Shown here: piece by piece, positions 1-9,403 of the stretch
Numbering within the stretch: position 1 is the first letter of the stretch
How the letters are laid out: each line of letters begins with the position of its first letter
Assembly (NCBI GenBank): GCA_002783405.1
Contig: PFGG01000040.1
Span: 26,888 to 90,887, forward strand
Length of the DNA: 64,000 bases
Source: a bacterium (Candidatus Blackallbacteria) CG13_big_fil_rev_8_21_14_2_50_49_14
Lineage (GTDB): Bacteria; Cyanobacteriota; Sericytochromatia; UBA7694
Direction: 5' to 3'
Program-made: the position numbers and the translations under genes
The notes under the pieces: model-generated
What the model was told of the DNA's origin: nothing
Database searches by the model: none
What the model saw: only the letters and a program-made list of their open reading frames with translations

Positions 1-672
1 GCCCGGCATGTGGCCGCAGAGGCTGAATCTACGGTGAATATTACAGAAAAAGGTCTTCAATCTGTTACCGAGACGGTTACTGATATTGAAGGAATTCGTT
101 TTCAGGTCAATCAAGTAGCAGAAAATATTGTGAATCTTAGTGAAAAAAACCGTGCAGTGGGAGATATTATTGCACTTGTGACTGAGGTTGCTGAGCAATC
201 CAATTTATTGGCGCTGAATGCAGCGATTGAAGCCGCAGCCGCTGGTGAACAGGGAAACAGTTTTTCGGTGGTGGCGAATGAAATGAAACATTTGGCCAAT
301 CAGGCCAAAGACTCTACCCGTCAGGTGCGCACCATTCTTGAAGACATTCAGCGGGGAATTGGTAAAGCGGTGATGTTGACAGAAGAAGCCGTTAAAAAGG
401 TTGAAAAGGGGCGGCAGCAGATGGAGGTGTCTGAAAACACGATCCGACATATGGCAGATACCACTCAGCAGAGTATTCAGGCCTTTCAACAAATTGTAGC
501 TGCTACAAATCAACAGCAATTGGGCTTTGAACAGGTCTTTCAGGCTTTGTTAGATATTCGTCAAAGCACAGAACAAACTGCTGCAGGCACCCAGCAATTA
601 AATCAGGCCAGCAATTCTCTCAACCGCATGGGGCAAGAACTACAGCAATTGGTGGCGAGGTATCACCTGTGA
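1..672 (+). CDS. Methyl-accepting chemotaxis protein, C-terminal part (5' end outside window)
   Basis: This is the cytoplasmic signalling domain of a chemoreceptor, which docks CheA and CheW at its hairpin tip. The reading frame is open to base 1, so the sensor, membrane and HAMP parts lie upstream of the window. A GTG at 10 is in frame but unlikely to be the start. The conserved tip is visible as EVAEQSNLLALNAAIEAA followed by AGEQG, flanked by long heptad-rich helices. The tip differs slightly from consensus, with AAAAGEQG where ARAGEQG is usual. The stop overlaps the GTG start of the CheA gene by 4 bases, so receptor and kinase are probably co-translated and belong to one pathway. Confidence 0.93.
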   Translation, partial: ARHVAAEAESTVNITEKGLQSVTETVTDIEGIRFQVNQVAENIVNLSEKNRAVGDIIALVTEVAEQSNLLALNAAIEAAAAGEQGNSFSVVANEMKHLANQAKDSTRQVRTILEDIQRGIGKAVMLTEEAVKKVEKGRQQMEVSENTIRHMADTTQQSIQAFQQIVAATNQQQLGFEQVFQALLDIRQSTEQTAAGTQQLNQASNSLNRMGQELQQLVARYHL

Positions 673-2831
673 ATGAACGGCTCCGCCAGCGTTTACTCCA
701 GGTTTTTTACGCTGAACATGCCGATCACCTTCAGGTCATTCGTCAGTTTTTAGATCAGGCAGGTCAAACGCCTTTTACCTCTGAGCAATTGAACGAAGCT
801 TTTCGCCGTGCTCACAGTTTAAAGGGGGCAGCCCGGGCGGTTGATTTAGCTGTTCTTGAACAGGGTGCACATCTCGTGGAGACAATTTTTGCTAAAGTTC
901 AGGCCCAGGAATTGACTTTGTCTTCTGTGTCTAAAGTCTTACACCAATGGTTGGATTTCAGCGAAGATTGGCTCAGTGCGCAATTGGCCCAAAAGCCTTT
1001 GCCTGAACCCACGCTTATTTTGGCGGACTTAGAGAAGGCCCTTGTTCAAAACGTATCCTCAGAGAGGGAAGTCTCTCAAGGAGCCCATGTTCAAACTGCG
1101 ATATTGCCAGAAAATGAATCGGGTTTGATACAAAACCGGATCGAGGCTGTTCACGATGAGTATGTAAGGATTTCTTCACAGCATCTCGAAATTTTGTTGG
1201 ACAGATCAGATCGTCTGATGGCTGAAAGTTTGCAGCAAAATGTGCTCGCGGAAAATTTGCGGGAAATTTTGCTAAAAATTGCAACACTTGAAAAACACTG
1301 GAGCCAATGTCAAATGCAGGTTCCTGTTTCAGTTCATCGCGAAGCGTTGTCCTCTACCCTGCGTGAACTCAGCGTATTAAGTCAAGAAGGCCGTCACCAA
1401 CAACAGCAAAGTACCTGGAAACTTTTACAAGAGGTTCAGTACCTTCAGTCGAATATCCGGGAGATTCGTATGCAGCCAGTTCGTTCGGTTTTTCAGGGAT
1501 TTCAAAAAATGCTGCGTCGTCTCGCACAAGAACAGGGAAAAGAAATTCAATGTCAGTTTACGGGGCTTGATATTGAAGCTGATCGGGTCATTTTGCAATT
1601 GATCAAAGATCCTGTGATGCATCTATTGCGTAATGCCTTGGCCCATGGGGTTGAATGGCCCGAAGAACGGCGACAGAAGGGAAAAAACCCGATTGGTAAA
1701 ATCAGCTGTCATTTGGAAGTGCGCCGTCATCAATTGATCATCCAAATTGCAGATGATGGTCAGGGGCTAAACGAGAGCCAAATTCGCCAGCGTTTGGCCG
1801 AAAAGTCACCTGAACTTTTGACCTCAGAGAATTGGAGAGAAGCTATTTTTCAGCCAGGATTTTCTACGGCTCAGGGTGTTAATGAGCTGCGAGGCAGGGG
1901 CATGGGACTGTCGGTGGTTGCTGAGAGCATTTCGCGTTTACAAGGCAAATACCGGTTGTTAGAACAAAATCCGGGTCTGTGTTTTGAGTTGGAAGTTCCC
2001 TTGCAAATTGTTACCTATCGCTTGCTTCTTTTTTCTTGTGCGGGGCAAACACTGGCTTTGCCTGCTTATGCGGTTCGACAGCTTTTGCGCATTTCACAGA
2101 CCCGGCTGACATCTATAGAAGGGCGAATGACCCTGATGTGGAATGAGCGCGCTATTCCTTTCTATAGTCTCAATCAATTGCTTTTTCCGGAATCTGCGGC
2201 AGGTATTGTTGAAAATACGTTTTCTGTACTCATTTTAGAAACCGATTCACAGCCCATCGCCCTACAGCTTGATGCGTTTTTGGCTGAACAAGAAAGCCTT
2301 CTTCGCCCCTTAACCGGACCCGCAGCCCAATTGCCGCTTTATCTGGGGGCCGCTCTCTCCGCTCAGGGCGATCCCGTGCCCGTCTTAAACCCCCATTTTG
2401 TCGGGCAACTCACACAAGAACCACAGGCTTCTGGTATTTTGCTCTGGCACGAAAATGAAAAGTCGCAGATGGCCCGGATTTTGGTCGTGGATGATTCGAT
2501 CACCACCCGTACCCTTGAAAAGACTATTTTAGAAAGTCAGGGTTATCAGGTAAGTGTGGCTGTGAATGGGTATGAAGCACTTAAAAAATTGCGAGAGACA
2601 CATTTTGATCTTGTGATTACCGACGTTCAAATGCCTGAAATGGATGGGCTTGAACTCTTGGCTCAGATCAAACAAAATGCGCTTTGGGTTGATTTGCCCG
2701 TGATTGTCTTGACCTCACTTAACGCTTACGAAGATCAGAAAAGAGGGTTGGAATTGGGCGCTGCTGCTTATCTGGTTAAACAAAAATTTGAGCAACAGGA
2801 ATTACTTGAAATGATAGAGCTGCTTTTATGA
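669..2831 (+). CDS. cheA: CheA-type histidine kinase with C-terminal receiver domain
   Basis: This is the chemosensory kinase that autophosphorylates under receptor control. The HPt domain is at about residues 1-105 with phospho-acceptor His49 in RRAHSLKGAAR. A central helical dimerisation region follows. The HATPase domain around residues 300-440 shows an N-box (HLLRNALAHGVEWPEE), a G1 box (ADDGQG) and a GRGMGLSVV box. A CheW-like domain spans about 440-580, and a receiver domain from about 598 has its acceptor Asp near 652 in ITDVQMPEMDG. The receiver fusion is typical of CheA proteins in alternative-function or gliding/pili systems, not of the E. coli pathway. The start is GTG, overlapping the receptor stop. 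The stop overlaps the cheB start by 4 bases. No CheW or CheR gene is in the window. Confidence 0.95.
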   Translation: MNERLRQRLLQVFYAEHADHLQVIRQFLDQAGQTPFTSEQLNEAFRRAHSLKGAARAVDLAVLEQGAHLVETIFAKVQAQELTLSSVSKVLHQWLDFSEDWLSAQLAQKPLPEPTLILADLEKALVQNVSSEREVSQGAHVQTAILPENESGLIQNRIEAVHDEYVRISSQHLEILLDRSDRLMAESLQQNVLAENLREILLKIATLEKHWSQCQMQVPVSVHREALSSTLRELSVLSQEGRHQQQQSTWKLLQEVQYLQSNIREIRMQPVRSVFQGFQKMLRRLAQEQGKEIQCQFTGLDIEADRVILQLIKDPVMHLLRNALAHGVEWPEERRQKGKNPIGKISCHLEVRRHQLIIQIADDGQGLNESQIRQRLAEKSPELLTSENWREAIFQPGFSTAQGVNELRGRGMGLSVVAESISRLQGKYRLLEQNPGLCFELEVPLQIVTYRLLLFSCAGQTLALPAYAVRQLLRISQTRLTSIEGRMTLMWNERAIPFYSLNQLLFPESAAGIVENTFSVLILETDSQPIALQLDAFLAEQESLLRPLTGPAAQLPLYLGAALSAQGDPVPVLNPHFVGQLTQEPQASGILLWHENEKSQMARILVVDDSITTRTLEKTILESQGYQVSVAVNGYEALKKLRETHFDLVITDVQMPEMDGLELLAQIKQNALWVDLPVIVLTSLNAYEDQKRGLELGAAAYLVKQKFEQQELLEMIELLL

Positions 2832-3925
2832 GCAAAGCCAAAACTGTGCGTGTTTTAATTGTCGAAGATTCACCTGTCATGCAAGTGTTTTTAACTGAAA
2901 TTATTAATGCTGATACACGCTTGAATGTTTTGGGAGTGGTACCATCGGGAGAAAAAGCATTGGATTTTTTGAAGTCGCAGCCCGCTGATGTGATCTCAAT
3001 GGATATCCGTTTACCAGGTATGGATGGGCTGGAAACCACCCGCCAGATCATGCAAACCTGTCCCACACCGATTGTGGTGGTGTCTTCCCAATTGCAGAAC
3101 CAGGAGATGGATTTGAGTTTTGATGCGCTTCGGGCAGGCGCGCTTTGCGTTTTGGATAAACCTGTGGGTGTCTCTCATCCTCGATTTGAACAAAGTTCTC
3201 GGCAATTGTGTACCCAATTGTTGATCATGAGTCAGGTCAAAGTCATTCGTCAACGCTTGGGGCGAACATTTGCTGAACTCTCAGAAAAGGATGTCACGGC
3301 TCATCATTTACACCGATCAATCACTGTTGGGGCGTTGCCAGATTTTCAGGTATTGGGGATCGCCGCTTCAACCGGTGGACCCAAAGCCCTTTCTACCTTG
3401 CTTAATCAATTGACCCATTTTCCTCTGCCTATTTTGTTGGTTCAGCATATTGCACCTCATTTCTTGGCTGGGTTTGCCGATTGGTTGAACAGTGTCACTC
3501 CTTTTCGTGTGCTTGTGGCAACAGAAGGCATGGTCCCATTGCCTTATCATGTCTATTTGGCTCCTCCAGAGCGGCATTTGGCATATCAAAAAGGCAAGAT
3601 CACCCTCGTGGAGGATGAGCCAGTGTCCTATCAGCGCCCTTCTGGCACTGTTCTATTTCATTCTTTGGCCGAATCCCTGGGGAAAAAAGCCATTGGTTTG
3701 GTTTTAACAGGTATGGGGGATGATGGGGCGGCTGGTTTATTGGCCATGCGCCATGCGGGGGCATATACTTTGGCCGAGGCTGAGAGCACAGCTATTGTCT
3801 ATGGTATGCCCGCTGCGGCAGACAAACTGGGAGCTGTCTGCCACCTCTTGCCCCTCACTGATCTGGCCTCCCATCTCCAGTTTTTGGTCAAAACAAGAGC
3901 GACGAGGTCTAGTCAAAGATCATGA
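2828..3925 (+). CDS. cheB: Protein-glutamate methylesterase/deamidase CheB
   Basis: CheB removes methyl groups from receptor glutamates and provides adaptation. The receiver domain is at residues 7-125 with acceptor Asp59 (SMDIRLPGMDG). The methylesterase domain is at about 173-355. The catalytic triad is visible as Ser181 in AASTGG, His207 in VQHIAPHF and Asp299 in TGMGDDGAAG. Length (365 residues) is normal for the family. Both ends overlap neighbours in ATGA arrangements (cheA upstream, a double-receiver kinase downstream), so it sits inside a tightly coupled operon. The partner methyltransferase CheR is absent here and may be left of the window. Confidence 0.96.
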   Translation: MSKAKTVRVLIVEDSPVMQVFLTEIINADTRLNVLGVVPSGEKALDFLKSQPADVISMDIRLPGMDGLETTRQIMQTCPTPIVVVSSQLQNQEMDLSFDALRAGALCVLDKPVGVSHPRFEQSSRQLCTQLLIMSQVKVIRQRLGRTFAELSEKDVTAHHLHRSITVGALPDFQVLGIAASTGGPKALSTLLNQLTHFPLPILLVQHIAPHFLAGFADWLNSVTPFRVLVATEGMVPLPYHVYLAPPERHLAYQKGKITLVEDEPVSYQRPSGTVLFHSLAESLGKKAIGLVLTGMGDDGAAGLLAMRHAGAYTLAEAESTAIVYGMPAAADKLGAVCHLLPLTDLASHLQFLVKTRATRSSQRS

Positions 3926-5547
3926 GTATTGCGGAAAAACATATTTTGCTGGTTGAAGATTCAGATACACAGGCCTTAAAATTCACCTTGTTCTTTGAAG
4001 AGGAAGGCTGGTTTGTAACCCGTGCAGAAACGGCTGAGCAGGGGTTGGAATTTCTCAATCAATTGATGCCCGATTTGATTGTGGTGGATTATTTTTTACC
4101 AGGTATGCATGGTGATGCTTTTTGTCGACAGGTGCGCATGAAAGCCGCTACCCGCCATGTGCCCGTTTTGATGTTGACCGCAGCAGATTCTTCTGCGACA
4201 GAGGTACAGGGCCTCGACAGCGGGGCCGATGACTATTTGCCGAAATCAGAAGATGAAACTGTTTTGCTTTTGCGGATCCATGCCCTCTTTCGGAAGTTTT
4301 CGAGTCAGACAGTGATCGTACCTGATTCTTCATTTCGTCAGGCTCGTATTTTGGCCGTGGATGACAGTCCCACTTATTTGACTTATTTGGTGGAAGAATT
4401 GCAACAAGAGGGTTATTTGGTGGAGCAAGCTGATTCAGGGGAAGTTGCGCTGCAAAAATTGGAAACAGAAGACTATGATTGCGTGTTGGTTGATTTGGTC
4501 ATGCCTGGTTTGGATGGCATTGAAGTTTGTCGACAGCTCAGTCTTATCTCTCAACAAAAGCTCAATCCCATTTTGGTCTTAATGCTCACCGCCCATGACA
4601 ATCCTGTGGAGCTTTCTCGGGCCTTGGCGGCAGGGGCTGATGACTTTGTTGGAAAAGCGAGCGATATTTCGGTGTTAAAGGGGCGGGTGCGTGCACTTTT
4701 GCGGCGTAAACTTTCCCAAGATGAAAATCAGCGCCTGATGAGAGAAATCATACATGCCAAAGAGCAAGAAGCCTTACATGCCCGTAAATCGCAGGAGGAA
4801 GCTGAAGCCAGAGCTGCTCTTTCAGAAGAATTGGCCGTCGCCCTCAAAAAATTGCAGGCATCTAAACACGAATTGGAGCAATTGGCATATATTTCAGCCC
4901 ATGATCTGCAAGAACCGCTTCGTTTATTGACCAATTACTCCCAGTTACTGGTACATCGCTTGCCGGTGGAAGTTGTGCCTAAGTCACAGCGCTATCTGGA
5001 CTTTATTACCGAAAATACCCAGCGCATGCAGCGGCAATTGCAAAGTCTTTTAACTTATTTAAGTGCCAGTACCGAGGCTTTAAAACCAGAGTCAATTCAG
5101 GTGGCACAGTTGATTTCGGACGTTTGGGCGCCACTGGTACCGCTGTTTCCTGCTGCTCGACTTCAGGTAAGTGCACCTTTGCCAACTTTGACGGCCAGTG
5201 CCTATCACTTGAAGCTTTTGTTTCATCATTTGTTTCAAAATGCCTTGCAATTTGTCCCTGCTGATAGAGCTCCCAGCTTGTGCGTTCAGGTTCAAGAGAC
5301 TGAAAATGTATGGGTTTTTTCTGTTCAGGACAATGGTTTTGGGATAGATGCTCGTCATTTTCAACGCATTTTTGAAATGTTTTATCATTTAAGTGCCGAG
5401 CAAAAAAGGCGTAGCAGTGGAATGGGCTTGTCGATCTGCCGAAAAGTTGTTGAACTTCATCAAGGACAGATTTGGCTGGAGTCTGAAGTGGGGATTGGAA
5501 GTACTTTCTTTTTCAATTTACCCAAAGATCCACAGGTTGATTCATGA
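3922..5547 (+). CDS. Histidine kinase with two N-terminal receiver domains
   Basis: This soluble kinase has two tandem receivers as input: acceptor Asp56 in VVDYFLPGMHG and Asp191 in VDLVMPGLDG. A coiled coil at about 265-320 follows. The HisKA domain is of the phytochrome/bacteriophytochrome-like type, with His327 in SAHDLQEPLR. The HATPase domain at about 425-535 shows DNGFGID and SSGMGLSICRKVVELH. No membrane segment is seen. It is translationally coupled to cheB, so it probably takes phosphate from CheA or integrates with it. The 3' end overlaps the convergent 950-residue kinase by 6 bases. The output partner is not evident from sequence. Confidence 0.92.
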   Translation: MSIAEKHILLVEDSDTQALKFTLFFEEEGWFVTRAETAEQGLEFLNQLMPDLIVVDYFLPGMHGDAFCRQVRMKAATRHVPVLMLTAADSSATEVQGLDSGADDYLPKSEDETVLLLRIHALFRKFSSQTVIVPDSSFRQARILAVDDSPTYLTYLVEELQQEGYLVEQADSGEVALQKLETEDYDCVLVDLVMPGLDGIEVCRQLSLISQQKLNPILVLMLTAHDNPVELSRALAAGADDFVGKASDISVLKGRVRALLRRKLSQDENQRLMREIIHAKEQEALHARKSQEEAEARAALSEELAVALKKLQASKHELEQLAYISAHDLQEPLRLLTNYSQLLVHRLPVEVVPKSQRYLDFITENTQRMQRQLQSLLTYLSASTEALKPESIQVAQLISDVWAPLVPLFPAARLQVSAPLPTLTASAYHLKLLFHHLFQNALQFVPADRAPSLCVQVQETENVWVFSVQDNGFGIDARHFQRIFEMFYHLSAEQKRRSSGMGLSICRKVVELHQGQIWLESEVGIGSTFFFNLPKDPQVDS

Positions 5548-8394
5548 GCTTTCTGAGGAGGGGAATTGCAATTCGTGAGCGGTTTCAAGAAACGTGATCA
5601 AGCGCTCATGGTAGTAGTTTTGCAACCAGTTTATTAATTGCTGTGCTAAGTCTGTGTCATAGCTTTCGACGCGTTGAGTTAATTGCAAAAAATGGTCTTC
5701 ATCGCTGCAAATGGCTGCAGCCAGTAATTGTTTTAAGAGCCCTTTAGGCAGATTTGTTGCACATTGTAAGGCTGAAATTGAGGCAGAGGGGGTGATTTGA
5801 TGTGCTATGGGTATTTGAGTGTTTCCCGTTGTTGTCTTGATGCTCAGGTGTTTGCTTAGCAATTCGATAATGGTTTCTTTTTTATAGGGCTTTGAGACAA
5901 AGGCATTGGCTCCCTCCATTAAACAGGTTTGTTGATCCGAGCTAAAGGCATTCGCCGTGATCATGATGATACAAATATCTTGGGTGTCAGGGTTTTCGCG
6001 CAAGTGCTTGAGACAAGTTAAACCATCCATGATTGGCATACTCATGTCCAAGAAAATCACATCAGGGTTAATTTCTTCAACAATATCCAAGGCTTCTTGG
6101 CCATTGGCAGCTTCTAGAACCACAAAGCCATAGGGCTCCAGCAGCAGACGCAAAATATCACGGTTGTGTATCTGATCATCCACGACCAAGGCATGGGGGC
6201 TATGTAAATGGCCGAAATCAAAAACAGGGTTGGCAAGAACGGTCTCTTCTTGGGCTTTTGTCGCTGTCGTTTCTGACAGAGAGGCCATAAGGCTTAATGA
6301 AAAGCAAGAGCCTTGATTGACCTGACTTTCAAAGCTGATTTCTCCCCCCATCAGTTTTGCAAAGCGTTGACTGATGGCCAGCCCCAGCCCTGTGCCCCCA
6401 TGAACCTGTTTGCCACTGCTGGTTTGCTCAAAGTTTTGAAAGACCTTTTCTTGTTCTTCTGGGGGAATTCCCAGGCCAGTATCTCGAACTTTGAAGGTTA
6501 GTTCATAGAAATGTGGGTCTTTGGGTTTGACTCTCAAAAACAGCTCGATTTGTCCTTGAGATGTAAACTTAAACGCATTGGAGAGTAAATTAAATAGTAT
6601 TTGGCGTAATTTTTGTTTGTCGAGTTTAAAATGACGCGGCATGTTTAATGAGGAAGAAACAGAGAAATCCAATTTTTTCTCATAAGCTTTGGCATTGAAA
6701 ATGCTTTCTAATTCTGAGAGTATTTGATAAATATCGACAGACTCCAATTCCAAACTCACATGTCCGGCTTCAATTTTCGACATCTCCAAAATGTCGCTAA
6801 TCAACCGCAAAAGATGTTCTCCACTTTGCAGAATTACCGTGAGTTTTTGCTGCTGTTCTTTACTGAGGGTGGAATCCATTTGCAATAATTGGGTAAAACC
6901 CAAAATGGCGTTCATCGGGGTGCGAATCTCGTGGCTCATATTGGCGAGAAAAGCACTCTTGGCATTGTTAGCATCTTCTGCTTTTTGGCGTGCCAAAATC
7001 AGGTCTCTTTGCGTTTGTTTGATTTCAGAAATATCTGCAAATGTGGCAATGGCGTAGCGCAGATTGCCTTGAATATCTCGAACAGAGCGCCCCCAGGCTT
7101 GCAGGCTGAGTGGCTGATCCGTTAAGCGAATTTCCAGGTCATCGACAGAGGAATCGTGGCCGCCAAGGGCTTTTTGCCAAGGGGTTTCTGCATAGGGGTA
7201 GGGTTCGGCGGTGCCTTCACGGTAAATGGGGAGGGTTTCAAATAGGTTTTGCAAAGGAATATCGAGTTGGGAGGGCAATTTTAATAATTCTTGGGCACCG
7301 CGATTGGCGTAGAAGGGGGTGCCGTCGGCGCTCAAGGCAAATATGCCGACAGGAATGGCTTCCATGAATTGTTTTAGACGTTCTTCATTTTCTTTGATCA
7401 ATTGCATATTCACAAATTGTTGCAACATATTGCTAATTTGATGGGTAACTTGGGTCATTAACTGTGGTAAATCTGGGTCAGCTCGATCTTCTGGGGCTAA
7501 AATGAAAAACATGCTGAAAAGCAAGTCTTCTTTCCATGAAACAGGTTGGATCAAAGTATTTTCTGGAAAAAAATTATTGTTTAGGGTGTCTATTCTGTCT
7601 TGATGAATGTATTGTTCGCCTTCGCGGAGAAAAGATTCAGCGTTAAGCCTGTCTTTGCACTGGTGATGATGTTCACAGGTCATTTGATTGGCTTGGGTTG
7701 GGCAATAAAACAAGGGGACAGATGGGTTTAGCAGTGAAAGCAATGGCGACTGAGGAGGGATATGAATGGCAGCGCACAATGAATTGAGGTAATCAGCAAT
7801 TTTTTGCAGTGTGTTTTTTAATAAGTCACTTAACGACCATTCTTGATGGGCTTGATCTGAAAGGGTATAAAGTAACTGTAATTTTTTTTGATTAGTCTGT
7901 AATTCTTGATTGATCTGATTCAATGCATGGGTACGCTCTTCGACTCTTTGCTCCAGTTCTTCTGCCAATTGTTTGAAGCGCTGTTTACTTTCTCTGAGCA
8001 TGTTTTGGTGTTGAAATTGTTGAAGGGCATAGCGAATGGAACGCTCTAAATCGGAGCTGGTCAAGGTATTTTTATTGAGGTAGTCGGCAGCTCCTGATTG
8101 CATGGCTTTGAGATCTGTATCGTAAGTCCCCAGGCCGGTCAACAAAATGGTGGGGATCCAAATTCCCGCATCTCGGTTCTCTGCGATAAAGTCGATGCCT
8201 GTTTTGTTTCCAAGGAAATAATCGACCAAGACCAAGTCAAAGGTGTGAGTATGTAGGGCCGCTTGTGCAGCCTGATAACTTGAGCACCATTGTATTTGGT
8301 ACTTGAAATGATTGGATTTTAAGAGAAGGTTTTCTGTAATTAGGAAATCTTCTTCATCATCATCCACAAGTAAAATGGAAATAGGAGAATTCAC
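5542..8394 (-). CDS. Hybrid sensor histidine kinase (REC-GAF-PAS-HisKA-HATPase-REC)
   Basis: This is a 950-residue soluble hybrid kinase. The N-terminal receiver (residues 5-125) has Asp58 in LVDYFLGNKTG. A coiled coil spans 130-175 and a GAF-like region about 185-330. A PAS domain lies at about 340-455. HisKA has His488 in FLANMSHEIRTPMN. HATPase spans about 590-705 (FNLLSNAFKFT, DTGLGIP, GGTGLGLAI). A second receiver at 735-850 has Asp783 in FLDMSMPIMDG. The last 100 residues are helical and could be a degenerate HPt, but no HPt His motif is seen. The GAF-like region carries a Cys/His cluster (C231, C240, H242-H244, C246) that could bind metal. The gene is convergent with the che operon and more AT-rich than fumC-hemL. 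Its signal is unknown. Confidence 0.92.
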   Translation of the reverse strand: MNSPISILLVDDDEEDFLITENLLLKSNHFKYQIQWCSSYQAAQAALHTHTFDLVLVDYFLGNKTGIDFIAENRDAGIWIPTILLTGLGTYDTDLKAMQSGAADYLNKNTLTSSDLERSIRYALQQFQHQNMLRESKQRFKQLAEELEQRVEERTHALNQINQELQTNQKKLQLLYTLSDQAHQEWSLSDLLKNTLQKIADYLNSLCAAIHIPPQSPLLSLLNPSVPLFYCPTQANQMTCEHHHQCKDRLNAESFLREGEQYIHQDRIDTLNNNFFPENTLIQPVSWKEDLLFSMFFILAPEDRADPDLPQLMTQVTHQISNMLQQFVNMQLIKENEERLKQFMEAIPVGIFALSADGTPFYANRGAQELLKLPSQLDIPLQNLFETLPIYREGTAEPYPYAETPWQKALGGHDSSVDDLEIRLTDQPLSLQAWGRSVRDIQGNLRYAIATFADISEIKQTQRDLILARQKAEDANNAKSAFLANMSHEIRTPMNAILGFTQLLQMDSTLSKEQQQKLTVILQSGEHLLRLISDILEMSKIEAGHVSLELESVDIYQILSELESIFNAKAYEKKLDFSVSSSLNMPRHFKLDKQKLRQILFNLLSNAFKFTSQGQIELFLRVKPKDPHFYELTFKVRDTGLGIPPEEQEKVFQNFEQTSSGKQVHGGTGLGLAISQRFAKLMGGEISFESQVNQGSCFSLSLMASLSETTATKAQEETVLANPVFDFGHLHSPHALVVDDQIHNRDILRLLLEPYGFVVLEAANGQEALDIVEEINPDVIFLDMSMPIMDGLTCLKHLRENPDTQDICIIMITANAFSSDQQTCLMEGANAFVSKPYKKETIIELLSKHLSIKTTTGNTQIPIAHQITPSASISALQCATNLPKGLLKQLLAAAICSDEDHFLQLTQRVESYDTDLAQQLINWLQNYYHERLITFLETAHELQFPSSESS

Positions 8395-8847
8395 AGCCCT
8401 GATATTCCTTGTTTCAACCGTAATTCTCTATTATTTAGAGGATAGAAACACCATAACATATTTTTGTTTCGTTTAATCGGGGATTTTGCTAACTTGAAAA
8501 CGCCTTCGGCTTAAACGGTTTCTCTTCGAAAATGCCTTTTAATGACAGCTCTAAAAACTTTTATTTAAAAGACCTGGCTGGTGTAGTACAAGGGGGGAAG
8601 CGCAAAGCCGCGTTCCCGAACACGTGGGTGATCTTCGTGTATGGCAAGTTCCAACAGGTCTGGATGGCTTTGTCCCCAATGTTTGTTTTTTTATGTCGCA
8701 ACGTCATTGAGCATTTAATTGAGATTTTTGAAAAAATGAATGAGTGATGCCGACCTGATTTCTAATCTAGAGATGAGACTGAGCTTTTGCAAAATGATGT
8801 ATAGAAAAAACCTTGTGAATAATTATCATTGAATTGTTGTTTTGTCA

Positions 8848-8880
8848 ATCCCCCAATGGGGGATGGAAATCTATTTTTTT
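8848..8880 (+). terminator. Possible hairpin terminator in the 8.4-9.4 kb gap
   Basis: ATCCCCC (8848-8854) pairs with GGGGGAT (8858-8864) around a 3-base loop. A run of seven T ends at 8880, 9 bases after the stem. The T-run is further away than usual, so this may instead be an operator-like palindrome. If it is a terminator, it would end an unannotated transcript starting in the gap. Confidence 0.3.
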
Positions 8881-9015
8881 ATTTGATATAAACGAGGTAA
8901 ATGGGACACGAAAGTAAATGTTTGTTGTTTTTAATGTGAATTTTGTGCATTCTATGCAAAGTAATATTGTTACCTAGAAATTGAGATAGAATCGGCATTG
9001 TATTTTGTTCCTAAT

Positions 9016-9041
9016 CTGAGATAAATTCAGTACAATCTCAG
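9016..9041. promoter_or_regulatory. CTGAGAT/ATCTCAG dyad, candidate operator
   Basis: CTGAGAT at 9016-9022 and its exact reverse complement ATCTCAG at 9035-9041 are separated by 12 bases. A further CTGAGAT lies at 9245-9251. Spacing of the half-sites (about two helical turns) suits a dimeric DNA-binding protein. No regulator is assigned. Confidence 0.3.
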
Positions 9042-9403
9042 CAGGAAACGTGATGAAAGAAGAGCGGGCCTAGGTAGAGGGACAAGTAAATACGATGGCT
9101 ATTCCAAGTTTTTGGTTTGTCAGAAAAAAGTTTTTTCAAACAAAGTCCATGAGCAATCCTGTATCATCCGTGAAAATTTGGCCTTATATTTAATCAAGAA
9201 TGCGTGATGCGTATCTGATTTTCTACAATTAACGGAGGTTTTCTCTGAGATTAAAATGACGCTGAATTAGAATTGTTTTACAGACTCCTCGGGGATGGCA
9301 TGGGAGTCGTGTGATTTGCTTCTTTGACACTGAAGTGTACGATAGTTAGATCGGTATCTATGCAATAAGGTTTGTTAAGATTTTATCCTTTTCAGGAGTT
9401 TAT

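Larger units (their letters stand above)
8395..9403. other. 1 kb AT-rich gap between two kinase genes, no supported gene
   Basis: This stretch separates the 950-residue kinase (leftward) from the receiver-kinase at 9404 (rightward) and should hold both promoters. A 71-codon frame at 8532-8747 lacks a ribosome-binding site and any recognisable motif. The gap holds a 7-bp hairpin (8848-8864), a CTGAGAT/ATCTCAG dyad (9016-9041) with a third CTGAGAT at 9245-9251, and two imperfect copies of TGATGC-N4-CTGATTT near 8745 and 9204. A small regulatory RNA is possible but not demonstrable from sequence alone. Confidence 0.6.

Noticed and set aside
8532..8747. 71-codon frame in the large gap
   Set aside because: It has no ribosome-binding site, no motif and an odd composition. 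The gap is kept as non-coding.
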